64,000 bases of DNA from Colius striatus (GCF_028858725.1 NC_084790.1:84879506-84943505), one strand, 5' to 3'. Numbered from the stretch's first letter, positions 34,339-45,420 are shown. Numbers and translations: made by a program. The notes: generated by a model not told the origin, from the letters alone.

Positions 34339-35178
34339 AAGACCATGAGGATTTTGAAGTGTTTGGCTTTGCAAGTGCCTTGCAAACAGCAAGGGCTTCT
34401 AATTAGTAAGTATTTCTCAGCTCCAGGACCTGAAAGATGCTAAGGAAGGTTTGAGTGTACTGTTGTTACAACTGCACTTCAGCCTGTGTGAACAGAGCCC
34501 AGCTGGGGAACATGGGGTTGTTATGCAGAAATTAAACATTACCTGCTGGAAATTATAGTACCTGGAATGCAAAAGCAGGTCTTTCCTTTCAGGAAAGTGG
34601 TTTCTCTCTGTGGAGTGCACTTATTTGTCTTGCTATCCCCTTTTAATTAGGATAATTCAGAAATTAAGTTAAATTTTCCTTGTTTTCAGTGGTAGGATTT
34701 GAGGGGACACTGGAATAACTGCTGACTGAAGGGATGAGGAGGTAGCAGGAGATGAAGGCTCCTGGTGATCATCATGTTCTTGGGAAGTCTCAATCCACTA
34801 TCCTGGGAGCTATCCCTCAGGCACAGAGTTCCTCCTGTCTCCTCCAGTCAGCACAGTGGGATAACTTGGGGAGATTTGAGTAAAACAACCTGATTTTGCT
34901 AAAGCACATCCTCAGTGTGCAGCATGGTGTGTTTATGAACTGCTGAGGCTCTGGGGCAAAAGCCACCCACCACTCTGGGCAGGCAGGGAGCTCCAGGTAC
35001 TGCTTTTTAGTGGCTGTTATAAATGCCTCAGTTTCCCTTCTGTGTGTAATTCACAGTATGGGGTCAAATGAGGCTTTTGGAGGAAGAGTCAGGCAAAAAG
35101 AAAGGTGGCAAGTAACATACCTCTGGTGAGAGCAATGGATGTTAAGGGAGGGAAGGAGGCTGTTGGATGGAAATGGTT
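34339..35178. other. Intergenic, no feature seen
   Basis: Unique-looking AT-rich sequence between the solo LTR and the next CR1. Confidence 0.5.
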
Positions 35179-36103
35179 GAACCACAGAATGGTTTGGGCT
35201 GAGAGAGACCATAAAACTCATCCAGTTCCAACCCTCTGCCATGAGCAGGGACACCTTCCACTGGCCCAGGTTGCTCCAAGCCCCATCCAACCTGCTCTTA
35301 GACACCTCCAACGATGGGGTAGCCACAGCCTCTCTGTGCCAGGGCCTCACCTCCCTCATAGGGAACAACTTCCTCTTAATATCAAATCTAAGTCTCCCCT
35401 CTTTCAGTTTGAAGCCATCACCCCTTGTCCTGTCACTCAGGCCCTTGCAAAAAGTCCATTTCCAGCTTTCTTGTCAGCTCCTTTAGGGACAGCAGGCTGC
35501 TCTAAGGTCTCGCTGAAGCTTTCTTTTCTCCAAGCTGAGCACTCTCAACTCTCTCAGCCTGTCCTCACAGCAGAGGGACTCCAGCCCTCAGATCATCTAT
35601 GTGGCCTCCTCTGGACTTCTCCAACAGTTCCTTGTCCTCCTGATGTTGGTGTCCAGAGTTGCAGGCAGCACTGCAGGGGGGTCTCACCAGAGCAGAGCAG
35701 AGGGGAAGGATCCCCTTCCTCGACCTGCTGCCCACACAGCTTTGGGTGCAGCTCAGGATACAGTTGGGTTTCTGGGCTGTGAGCATTGCTGGCTCATGTT
35801 CTGTGAGCACACATTGCTGGCTCATGTTCTGCATTTTATCCAGCAACACCCCCAAGTCCTTCCCTGCAGGGCTGCTCTCCATCCACTCACAGCCCAGCGT
35901 CTACTGATAGCAGGGATTGCCCCAACCCATTGTGCAGGACCTTGCACTTGGCCTTTTTGAATGTCATGAAGTTCGCATGGGTCCTGCTCTCCAGCCTATC
36001 TAGGTCCCCCTGGATACCATCCCTTCCCTCATCTGCACCACACAGCTTGGTGCTGTCAGGACACTTGCTGAGGGTGCTCAACCCCACTGTCCTTGTCACT
36101 GGA
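35179..36103 (-). mobile_element. CR1 LINE, about 925 bp, older subtype
   Basis: It starts at a single worn tail unit (ACAGAATGG), then 'AGAGAGACCATAAAACTCATCCAGTTCC', a 3' UTR subtype shared with 38238. It continues through the C-terminal half of ORF2 up to the reverse-transcriptase end (near 36060). A 20-bp word is tandemly duplicated at 35784-35803 and 35813-35832. The sequence around 35780-35930 matches, in opposite orientation, the CR1 at the right edge. Confidence 0.95.
35565..35882 (-). pseudogene. CR1 ORF2 remnant
   Basis: A 105-codon open remnant of the region after the reverse transcriptase domain (for example ESSPAGKDLGVLLDKMQN, then SRSRKGILPLCSALVRP). It carries the internal duplication noted for this copy and is closed by stops on both sides. 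Non-functional. Confidence 0.75.
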
Positions 36104-38237
36104 CAGTGTTGCTCTGCTTGGAAACCTAATTAATACGTGCCAGACAGGCCAATGGCAGGGTGATGCTAAGCTGTTGGAGGAAGGGGTGTGCGGCCAGCAG
36201 CACCCAGGGGTGATGGGGGGCAGGAGGGTCCCACAACCCCTCTGGTCCTTCAGTGTCCTGAGCTGCATGGACACACTTCAGCTCACAGGGCAGGAAATGG
36301 TCAGATCCAGGCAGAAAGGTCTTTGGTTATTTCTGTTGTTTCAGACTGGATGCACTGTATTTTGTGAGGCAAATGCACAGAACTTTTGCTCTCAACCAGC
36401 CAAATCATTAACCAGTGTCTGCCCTAGATGGAATAACCAGCTTCTGAGCTGGTGATTAACCGAGTGGGTTCCTTTGTGTTGACGGTTACTCGGTAGACGT
36501 AAGTTCCCATCTCGTGCACACCCTCTCCCATGCGTACACATGAGGATATTTACAGCAAGTATGTGTTTCTGTCCCGGTATGGTTAACATAAGTCTGCCCC
36601 ACTCTGATTCCTGGAGGCCACAGCATGATAAAGCACCTGCCACATGTCTGGTGTGCTTGCAGTTGATACTCTTGTCTCAGTTTTTCCCTACTAAAAGCAC
36701 ATCAAGCCCCGTTGTTTTTCCTTTTCCTAACAGCTTTTGTGGCAATGAGGGGATAAAAATGTTTACCTATCCCCCTCGTTGCCCTACTAGGAAGATAAAG
36801 AGGTCTAAACTGGGGCACCAGCCCTTGGCAACTGCTGGGGAAGGCAGGGAAGGATCTTAGCTGGGTGTATTTTTGCTGAAGTAATGTGATAAGAAACAAA
36901 GCCTGTGCAATTGTAAGTGTGTTTGTTTTATTAGCAGACCAAGGATAAATCCTGGGCTCTTGTCATTGCTCATCCTGACCTGCTGGCATGTGGAAAGCAC
37001 AAGTTGGTGGATAAGGATTATCACTTCATGATGTGGAGATGCCCGGTGAGAAAAACAGGAAGAATGACTCAGATGCTCTCAGACATCACATCTCCTCGGT
37101 GGAAGCAGGTCCACAAGTCCTTCCCCTCAAAGGAACGGAGTCTGAGTAACCCTGATGGTTTCTCTGTTACACATAATATATAAACCATACTTACCTGACA
37201 AAAAATGTACATGTTTTCCAAGCTTAGCCATGCTTGATGGGGTGCTGGAGTGATGTTTGCTGCCAACACTCCTTCTTGTTTGTGATGGTCCTGCTGGTAG
37301 CTGGAGATGAAAGAGGATTTGGGGGGAAAGGGAGGATCTCCATACCAGCAGGTGAGTCAGGGCCAGAAAAGGCATCATTAGAAGATGTGTGGGAGATAAC
37401 AGAGTGTACAGGGAGGTGACTGCAGAGGATGTGGTCTCCCAGGAACAGGAGAAGCAAGAAGCTGGGCTGCTGGTCTGAGCGGGTGTGTGGTGAGAGTCTC
37501 TTTGATGGGCTCTGTGCTTTTCCCAACCAGATCCTGGAGTAACCCAGGGTCAGATAAAGAAGCTGCCATCACCTTGAAGGAGACAAAGCACAAGATTGTA
37601 ACACTCTGAGACACTTCTCAGTTTCCCAAAGAGGAAGACTTTCTCCTGGGACTTTGTCCAGAGGACCAGGAGCAGTCCTTCTCAGCCCTTGCTAACCCAG
37701 GGCTGCTGGCAGCTCCACAGATGTTGTTGGTGATTTACACCTGGTGAAGGCTGTCTCACAAAGAGCTTTACCAACGGGGTAAGTAGAGCCATACTCATTT
37801 CAGTGGGGAGAAACAAGACAAAACCAGAAGGCTTTCTTCTGTTGTCACCAGGGGTAGAGCCTAGGTCATGCCAACTCAAGCCCACTGAGTCATGCTGTCT
37901 TTTGCACTTCTCTAGCCAAGGGTTGGCTACCAGACCCACAGCAGTACCTGCCCTGGCTCTGTCAGAGCTGGCTCATCTGGTGCAGCCATCACAGCTCCAC
38001 ATGGTGCCCAACCTGCTCTCTCTACCGTTGCTTTGAATGAAGAGTGTACCTGGGACCAGAGGGCTTGCTCTCCAGGGTGTGTAAAGCATGGCTTTCCTCC
38101 AAAGCTTTAGTCTCCTTCTTGCTACTGCTTCATCACAGGTAGTCTTAGGGTTATAGCTTGCTGAAAAGTCTACATTCTCAGTGTAGAAGCCTGTATGGAA
38201 CGGAATTTCACATGATGGAAATGACCAAGTCAAAGAT
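36104..38237. other. Intergenic, no gene seen
   Basis: About 2.1 kb. Several short open frames on both strands (for example 36540-36860, 37224-37526) without recognisable domains. No repeat recognised. Confidence 0.5.
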
Positions 38238-38585
38238 TCAGAGAATCCCAGAATGGTTTGAGTTGGAAGGGACAATCGAGGACCACGTAGTCCAACCTCC
38301 CTGCCATGGGCATGGACAGGACCAGATCAGGTTGCTCAGAGTCCCGTCCAACCTGACCTGGGATGTTTCCAAGGATGGGACATCGACCTCGTCTCTGGGC
38401 AGCCTGTGCCAGTGCCTCATCACCCTGAGCCTAAAACATTTATTCCATTTAGTCTGAATCACCTCTCTTTGAGTTTAAAATCATTCCTCCTTGTCATATG
38501 GCTACAAGTCCTGCTAAAAACTCCATCTCCACCTTTCTTCTAAGCCCCTTTTCAGTATTGAAAGGCTGTAATAAGGTCTCTCCAG
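38238..38585 (-). mobile_element. CR1 LINE 3' fragment, older subtype
   Basis: Tail remnants TCAGAGAATCCCAGAATGG, then 'TTGGAAGGGACAATCGAGGACCACG' and the usual 3' UTR and ORF2-end order, to about 38585. More diverged than the copy that starts 116 bp to the right. Confidence 0.9.
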
Positions 38586-38919
38586 TGAGTCAGACTGGAT
38601 GAGTGCCTCCAATGCCCTGGGTTAAGTCGATTTTCTACACCTCTCACCCTAATGCCAGTAACATTTCCCTGCCTCTCCTCCCACCCCACTGACCAGCAAT
38701 TCATAGAATCATAGAATCATGGAATGGTAGGGGTTGGAAGGGACCTTTAGAGATCATCCAGTCCAACCCCCTGCAGAAGCAGGTTCACCTAGATCAGGCC
38801 ACATAGGAACATGTCAAGGTGGGTCTTGAAGATCTCCAAGGAAGGATCCTCCACACCCTCCCTGGGCAGCCTGTGCCAGGGCTCCCTCACCCTCATAGTG
38901 AAAGAGTTTTTTCTTATGT

Positions 38920-39330
38920 TTAAACAGAACTTTTTGTGTTCCAGCCTCCTCCCATCACCCCTTGTCCTGTGCTAGATACCATCGAAAAAAGTGCTGCCCC
39001 AATCTCCTGACACGCACCCTTTAGATACTTGTAAATATTAATGAGCTCTCCCCTCAGTCTCCTCTTCTCCAGACTAAACAGCCCCAGGTCCCACAGCCTT
39101 TCCTCATTAGGAAGATGCTCCAGTGCCCTGATCATCTTGGTGGCCCTGAACTGGCCTCTCTCCAGCAGTTCCCTGTCCCTTCTGAGCTGAGGAGCCCAGA
39201 ACTGGACACAGGACTCCAGACGAGGCGTCACCAGGGCAGAGGAGAGGGGAAGCAGAACCTCCCTCCACCTGCTGCCCACACTCTTCTTGATGCCCCCAGG
39301 CTGCCATTGGCTTCTTGCCCACGAGGGCAC
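38920..39330 (-). pseudogene. CR1 ORF2 C-terminal remnant
   Basis: A 136-codon open remnant reaching close to the ORF2 end (blocks [20 protein letters not shown] and [20 protein letters not shown]). The frame before it (39107-39484, 125 codons) carries the preceding ORF2 part and overlaps it in another frame, so at least one frameshift separates them. Non-functional. Confidence 0.8.
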
Positions 39331-39484
39331 GTTGCTGGCTCATGGTCAGTTTATTATCAATCAGGACTCCCAGGTCTCTCTCTGCAGAGCTGCTCTCCAG
39401 CAGTTCGACCCCCAGCCTGTCCTGGTGCACGGGGTTGTTCCTCCCCAGATGCAAGACTCTGCACTTGTCCTTGTTGAACCTCAT
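39107..39484 (-). pseudogene. CR1 ORF2 remnant, upstream frame
   Basis: It carries the conserved block [17 protein letters not shown] and [20 protein letters not shown], the region just after the reverse-transcriptase palm. Its last third is out of frame relative to CR1 and is read instead by the 38920 frame. Confidence 0.8.
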
Positions 39485-39580
39485 GAGGTTCCTCTCTGCT
39501 CAACTCTCAAGCCAGTCGAGATCCCACTGACTGGCAGCACAGCCTCTGGGGAATCAGCCAGTGCTGCCAGTGTGGTGTCA

Positions 39581-42485
39581 ATTCCCTCCCACTGTGCCCC
39601 TTGTAGCAGCATCAACATCCCCTGATGCAATCAGCACCCAGAATATGGGACTATGGAAGAAGATCCCGTTTACAACCAGAGGAAGAGAGGCATTTTTCTG
39701 GGTTACATTTCCCGTCTGGCTGTGCTTCTGCAAAATGCACTTGTCAATGGTTAATTTGAATTCATTCTTCAGCAAAGACAGAGTTATTGATGTCCCTGTC
39801 AGAGATGTTTCCTGTCACCTTGCAGAGCCACCTGACAAGACCTGCCTTGCCTGGTGTGGAAGGACATCTTTCATCATCCGTCTCACGCCCTTGCAATGCC
39901 TCTGACAGCTCTCAGCTCAGCCTCCTTGACCTTTGCAAATGCCCATGTTCTTTCTTGGGGCTAGAATAGTGGCAATCTTTTAAACTGGTAATTTGTCCCT
40001 GCCTGGATAATCATACTTTGTATTTCTACATCCTCTGTGAATTAAATCAGGGGAGGAAAGTAATGAACTATGTCCAGGTAGCCTCATTATTCAGCTGAGT
40101 TATGTGAAATGTGTGAAATTAGGGATATTATTTTACGTGACACGAGAGGTCAAGGAGAAAATCCAAATGCTCCAAGTTGCACCTTCTCATCTGTGCTATG
40201 GAAAGCAGCATCTGAGCTGGATTTCAACACACCTGCAGCAAAGCACTCCTCATAAACTTGGATCTCCAGGAGCCTGGACCCACCCTGCTTCAGACCTCTA
40301 CCAACACCACTGAGTTTAGCCTTGACTTGCAAGCAGCCTTGGCAAGGACCGCTGTGCTGGATACAAATGCCCTCTAAAAATAACCGAGAAGTGGGGGAAG
40401 GAGCCTGGCCCCACGCTCAACATTGCAAAAACAGCTTCTCCCCTTGCCTTAGCAGAGCATTGCTTCACCCATGGGTACCCTGCTCTGAAATTTGAGAGAG
40501 TCTTGATGGCTTTGTGCTGCCTCGTCCTGGGCTGGCTACAGGCCCATCCCATCACCTCAGTTTCTCTCTAGCCTTGCAGTCAGGCTTCCTCACCCCACTA
40601 GGTTTGGGTGCAGGAGGAATCCCAAACCCAGTGCTGTCAGACAGATGTCCCTGTCCTTGGGAAAGAGGCAGAGCTGCCACTCAGGCTCTGTCGGGATAGG
40701 AATAAAGACCTCATCTGTCCCCTGTCTTTGCCTCTACAGTAGGTCTATTATCTGTGTTTTTAAAGGGCGACTATTTGCTTTCAACTCAACTACAGCCTGG
40801 CCAGAATAATGATCTCTCTGACTGTCAGGAAGATCCAACTGTTTCAAGGGCTTCTTTTTTCTCTCTGATGGAGCATCAAAACACTTGATGGCCACGATGG
40901 TGTTTTGCAGGTCCCTTCTCAGAGACCTGCTGAAGGCATCACCGTGTCTTCATCACAGGAGACAACCCCATCACCCCACCTCTTCCAGAAGCACTGGGGT
41001 AAAAGGAAGGAGTTTTCTTCTGCTTTAGTTCATGTTTGCAATACTTATCTGTATGTACAACTTGAACCCTCCAGGCAGGGGATGTATCATTTAAGCAGAA
41101 CACCGCACATTGAATTTTGCCTTCTGATACATTGTGAAGCCAAAATTTGCTGCAAAGTAGCCAGGGAGTGCAAAGCTACCAGCACACCGCGGCTACAAGT
41201 AAGCTACTGTGTAAATATTCTGTATTCTCCCTTCGAAGCAGCAGGTTCCCATCACTGCTAACCCACTTTAAACGGCATTGCCTGGGTGAGGGCAGAGCTT
41301 GGCACAGCATCTTTTTGGTTGCAGTTTGTGCTCTCAAATATCTTCGTGTCCCTGGCTGCTCTCTCTGTCTCTTACTGTTTTCCTGGGACAAAATTCTTGA
41401 GGTTGGAGCACTTCCCACTGGCACAGATCCACCAGTTCCAACTGAATTATACGGGAACTTAGGGAGGCTCTCAACATCTTCCTGGAGATGCTCAGTGGTT
41501 TCCTGGGAGCAGCCCTGGGATGATGTTGAGGCAGGATATCATCCTGCCCATGGAAGTTCCACTGTCTTGTGGACTCTGTGCTTGGCAGAACACAGAGCCA
41601 GGCAGCCTCCTTCAGATCACTCTGTTAAGGCGATGGAGGAACTCCCCTGATGCCTCACTACCTCCCTAAACACACTGTTTTAATAAAGAGACGATTTAAT
41701 TTCCCAATCACTGAGTCATCTGGTGTTATTACCTGAAAAAATGGTACCCAGAACAGCAGCCACAGCATCTTTCCCCTGAAAGAAGGATGTTTCCATTCCC
41801 TCCTCCAGCCCTGGCTTTTCACAGCTCCTCTCTTTACTATGTTGTGGGGTTTTTTTTAAGGAGAAACTCTCTCTTTTCCCAGTTTCCCTCCTTCCCGAGG
41901 CATAATGGGATTAAAGCAGGGACAAAAGGAGGAGGCCATACAGCTGAGCGTGAGCATTGAAAGGGCTGAGGGGAACAGAGTTACCCTTGCATGGGGATGG
42001 GACCGGCAGCTCCACTTTGCTCTTTGGACTGGGAGCTGTGCCAGCTCCTGCAGAAAGGTCTCTGGCTACTGTAAAGCTGAACTTTCTTTCCTCTCATGCA
42101 GGTTAATAACAAATGTCACAACAAGTGTGTCTGAGGACCTTCAGCCACCCTCCCTCAAGCTGAAGGCTGTGTGATGATCCAGCACTCATGCAAGCTCCTG
42201 AACCAGATACCCAGTCCACAGCCACCCTTCTGTTTCCAACAAGGCTGAGAGTGAGCCCTCAGGATGCCTAGTGGCATTTTGCAACATCACCAGGTCAGAG
42301 AGGTCTGGAGCAGGCTGGGGCAGGAGCAGGGTGCTTGGAGATGTCCCACCACATGGGGCCAAGATCTAACGTGCTCTCCCAGGAGCAGGGCTTTATACAT
42401 ACCAATATGTTCACACCATTAATATGTCTGGCTGGCATTTTCCAAAGAGAGTAATTTGCTATAAAACAAAACTCCACTTTGAGTG
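39581..42485. other. Intergenic, no gene seen
   Basis: About 2.9 kb. The 40080-40160 part has ATTAGGG, TTACGTGACACG (CRE-like) and AGGTCAAGG motifs, but no clear element. The open frame at 41147-41650 has no recognisable domain. Confidence 0.45.
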
Positions 42486-42988
42486 CTCAGTGTTGGGCCC
42501 CTCACTCACTGCCACAGGGACACTGAGGGGCTGGAGTGTGGCCAGAGCCAGGCAGGAGAGCTGGGGAAGGGGCTGGAGCACAAGGGTGCTGGGGAGGGGC
42601 TGAGGGAATGGGGGTGTTGAGCCTGGAGAAAAGGGGGCTGAGAGGAGACCTTCTCATCCTTGGAAACTCCCTGGCAGGAAATTGTGGCCATGGAGAGGTC
42701 AGTCTCTACTCCCAAGCTACAAGTGAGAGGACAAGAGGAAATTGCCTCAGGTTGCCCCAGTGCAGGTTTAGATTGGAGATGGGGAACAATTTCTTCCCCC
42801 AAGGGCTGTCCATCCCTGTCCCAGGCTGCCCAGGGCAGTGGTGCAGTCCCCATCCCTGGCTGGATCCCAAAGCCCTGTAGCTGTGGGGCTGAGGGACATG
42901 GGTTAGTGGTGGCTGTTACAGTGCTGGGGGAATGGTTGGACTCAATGACCTTAAAGGGCTTTTCCAACCTCAACATTTTTGTGATTCT
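42486..42988 (+). mobile_element. CR1 LINE fragment, plus strand
   Basis: It starts at GTGCTCAGTGTTGGGCCCC within ORF2 and ends in the 3' UTR at 'CATTTTTGTGATTCTAAG', one worn tail unit. It is the close relative of 7759 and, in reverse, of the 25791 fragment. The deletion of part of the segment after 'GACCTTCTCATC' is shared in kind with 7759. Confidence 0.95.
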
Positions 42989-44221
42989 AAGAAAATAAGT
43001 AGCTGAGCTGGTTGTTACCAGGTTCAATCTGACAACCTCATATTGTCATTGCAAAAAACCCCTCATTAATGCAAGAGCAGATCTTACCTTTTTTTTTTTT
43101 TTCTTCAGCCCTGCTCTCACACACCAGGAGCATCTCTGAGAAATCCTGGTCCTGGGGGGTCTGGGGCTGGGGGCTTTGTGGGCTGGATGAGGGTTTTTTT
43201 GTGGGGTGGAGGAGGACAGCAGGCAGGGAGCCGTGCTGCAGGCAGAGCCGTTGTCTGCCCCGGTGAGCTCTGCACAGCAGCTCAGCCTTCACACGAGTGA
43301 TGCAATCGGAGCTCAGGTTAATAATTAAACCATAGTATGATCATAGATAAAAATATGAAAATCCAGGCAGTTCCCCTTCGCTTAAAATACATCAAAATAA
43401 AATAAAATAAGTCTGGAGCTAAATTAACAATGTGCTCTCCCAATTATAGCCACTCTCTGGTGAATATAAGGTTGTCATGGCAACCTGCCCAGCAAACGAT
43501 ATGGCCAAAAATAAAGCACAGCGGGGGGGGGGGGGGTGGAGTTGGAGATCTTTTGAATCCAATTTTGCCATCAAAGTAGAATTAAGGTTTCTTCAGGGGT
43601 CAGCTCTTCTGGTGAATTTATGGCTGCGGCTCTTCCAACGATGTTCATTAACACGATCCATTTATCTAGATGAATGTTAGGGGTGAACTAAATGGAGAGC
43701 AACAAAGAATCCATGGCTAGAAATAAAGTTGTCTCTTGCATACAGCCCAAAGAACAAGAAAAAGGGAATGCTTAGGTGGGTTTGAGAGCCTGATGGGGTA
43801 AAGACAAGGCGGTTTAAATTGCTTGTAAGAATATTTCCAAGTAGGTCTGAAGGGGCTAAATGAATCCAGCTGGCTAGAAGGTGTTTAAGAGGTGTTTAAG
43901 TTCTGTTTTTTACATTTCTCGACTCAGAGTTGTGTGTATTTGCATGGAAACACTCGATTTACATGGAAATGTTTCCTTAAGATTAGCTTAAAATCCACCT
44001 CCCTTAAGCCCGTTTGGATGCTGCATGACTGAGGAAGAGAAGGGCTGGGATGCAGTTTTGGGGCTGAATACCAATGCAGTGTGGCTGGCTGTGGAAATGA
44101 TCTGGAGGTAGAGAGAGGGGAAAGAGAATTAGAGTGTTCAGCCAGGGGAGGGGGGGAAAAAATATACCCAAAACCTGCTCTGAAATGTGGAGTGGTTTAA
44201 TAGAGGTGGGGAAGGGAGTTA
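42989..44221. other. Upstream region of promoter 2, with AT-rich candidate regulatory element
   Basis: It holds a T14 tract (43089-43102), a G14 tract (43523-43536) and an AT-rich low-CpG stretch at 43300-43700 with TAATTA, CCAAAAATAAA and an X-box-like GTTGTCATGGCAAC. No gene. Confidence 0.45.
43300..43700. promoter_or_regulatory. Candidate conserved non-coding element with RFX X-box-like site
   Basis: GTTGTCATGGCAAC (43471-43484) differs by one base from the palindromic X-box GTTGCCATGGCAAC bound by RFX factors. AT-rich homeobox-type words surround it. It lies about 1.2 kb upstream of CpG island 2. Conservation cannot be tested here, so this is a candidate only. Confidence 0.3.
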
Positions 44222-44726
44222 CAAAGAACCCGTGAGAGCCAGGAGGGAGTATGGAGAGCCCTGTGGGTGCTGGGAGAGCGTGAAGAAACCCTGGAGTGTC
44301 AGAGGGGCTTGAGGAGCCCCATGGGTGCCGGGAGTGGGGGGAGTTCTGAGCAGCCCCATGCTGGGGGGTTATGAAGAGACCCAAGGATTTTGTCCTTGAA
44401 GAGCCCCATGGTGGGGTGTGGGGGCTATGAGGAACCCTACGGGTGCTGGGGGGCTGTGGAGAACCCTGGGGGTGCATGTGCGGCCTGAAGAACCCGTTGG
44501 GCCCCGAGGGAGCGTGAGGAACCCCACGGGTGCCAGCGAGCGGGTTGTGAAGAGCCCCGTGGGCGCCAGGGCGGTTCTGAGGAGACCCCTGGGTTGCCTG
44601 GGGGGTACAAAGAGCCCTCTGGGTGCTGCAGGGCGCTACGAGGAGCTCCAGGGTTGCCGGGGAGGGCTAGGACAGGCCTCGGGGGGCCGGAGGGGCTGTG
44701 AGGAGCTCCAGGGCGCCGGCGGCTGT
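44222..44726 (+). repeat. Degenerate minisatellite, unit about 30 bp (about 17 units)
   Basis: Successive units of 25-37 bp, most 29-31, begin GAGGAGCCCC, GAAGAACCC or GAGGAACCC and end in GGGTGC...GGGGCTGT-like G-rich text. Because 30 is a multiple of three, a plus-strand frame stays open through the array and gives a repeated EEP..G-type peptide that runs into the promoter. There is no evidence that it is translated. Confidence 0.85.
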
Positions 44727-44764
44727 GCGGCCCGCGGCGGGCTGGGCGCAGGGCGCAGGCCGGG

Positions 44765-44777
44765 ACTACATCTCCCG
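44765..44777 (+). promoter_or_regulatory. ZNF143/THAP11-type motif (ACTACA..TCCC)
   Basis: ACTACATCTCCCG fits ACTAYRNNNCCCR, a motif common just upstream of vertebrate CpG-island start sites and linked to ZNF143/THAP11/HCFC1. Its place at the upstream edge of the GC boxes fits that role. Confidence 0.5.
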
Positions 44778-44799
44778 TCAGGGCCGGCGGCGGGGCCGG

Positions 44800-44990
44800 G
44801 CGGGGGCCGGGCCGGGCGGGGCGGGCGGGCGCGTCACTCTCCGGCCGCCCCGGCCCGTCCCTCCGCCGCGCCGGGTGTCTGCTCCCGGGCGGGCGGTGCC
44901 CGCGTCCCCCCGGCCCCGCGTCCCCCCGCTCCCCTCAGCGCGGCGCCCATGAGCCTGCCGGGGGTGTGACAGCGCCAGCACCGCCGCACG
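44800..44990 (+). other. Putative first exon (5' UTR) of a rightward gene
   Basis: The exon end is set by ...CCGCCGCACG|GTAAGGCTGG, a strong donor at 44991. The start is arbitrary within the CpG island. An ATG at 44949 opens a six-codon frame (MSLPGV, stop at 44967-44969), so the exon is non-coding with a very short upstream ORF, unless translation starts in a later exon. The gene cannot be named. Confidence 0.45.
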
Positions 44991-45099
44991 GTAAGGCTGG
45001 GGCGGGGGGATGACACAGCAGCCGGTGGGGCGGCGAGGGAAGCCGGGGTTGGGGGTTGGGGGGGAGAAGGGGGCAGGTCCCGCCTTTTGTTTCCCTCAG

Positions 45100-45119
45100 A
45101 AATGATTAAAAGCCCACGC
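45100..45119 (+). other. Candidate 20-nt microexon with ATG
   Basis: A pyrimidine-rich acceptor (CTTTTGTTTCCCTCAG) ends at 45099, and a strong donor (GTGAGTGCG) begins at 45120. Between them the 20 nt hold ATG at 45102-45104 and six whole codons (MIKSPR). The upstream intron would be only 109 bp. Alternatively 45120 is a second donor for a longer first exon. Unproven. Confidence 0.2.
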
Positions 45120-45397
45120 GTGAGTGCGCGCCGGGCTGCGAACAGCGTGGCCGCCGTGGGGTGGCGGGGGGGGGGGTTAGTTTTGGCAGATGAAGCTAGG
45201 ACGGGGATTTGGCCTCACGGTTGGTTTCGGGAACCGCGCTGGGTGAGCGGCCTCGTCCCGGCTGATTTTCGGTCGGGTTTTTTTCTCTCTTTTTTTCTCC
45301 CCACCCCGTTCCTTTTCCCCGTGTGGACGTGGAGCACACAACACCCCCCTCCCCGCCCCGCTCCCCCACCCCGCCCGGTTCTGCCCTCTGCTCGCAG

Positions 45398-45420
45398 AGG
45401 CAGCGGCGGGAAGGGCTGCG
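45398..45420 (+). other. Candidate 23-nt microexon
   Basis: Acceptor CTGCCCTCTGCTCGCAG ends at 45397 and donor GTGAGG begins at 45421. In GC-rich DNA such pairs arise by chance, so confidence is low. A third acceptor (ACACCCTTTGCAG, ending 45632) pairs with donors at 45680 or 45711. Confidence 0.12.

Larger units (their letters stand above)
38701..39580 (-). mobile_element. CR1 LINE, about 880 bp, younger subtype
   Basis: Three 8-mer tail units (TCATAGAATCATAGAATCAT) start the copy. The 3' UTR is nearly identical to those at 12804 and 18931. It reaches the reverse-transcriptase-proximal part of ORF2 and stops abruptly near 39580. Confidence 0.97.

Noticed and set aside
43523..43536. G14 run (also G13 at 13931) as possible functional quadruplex.
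   Set aside because: Simple homopolymers, prone to sequencing error; no further structure.
44418..44969. 183-codon plus-strand frame ending MSLPGV.
   Set aside because: It is kept open by the 30-bp minisatellite and GC-rich promoter; the last codons are the short upstream ORF of the presumed 5' UTR.
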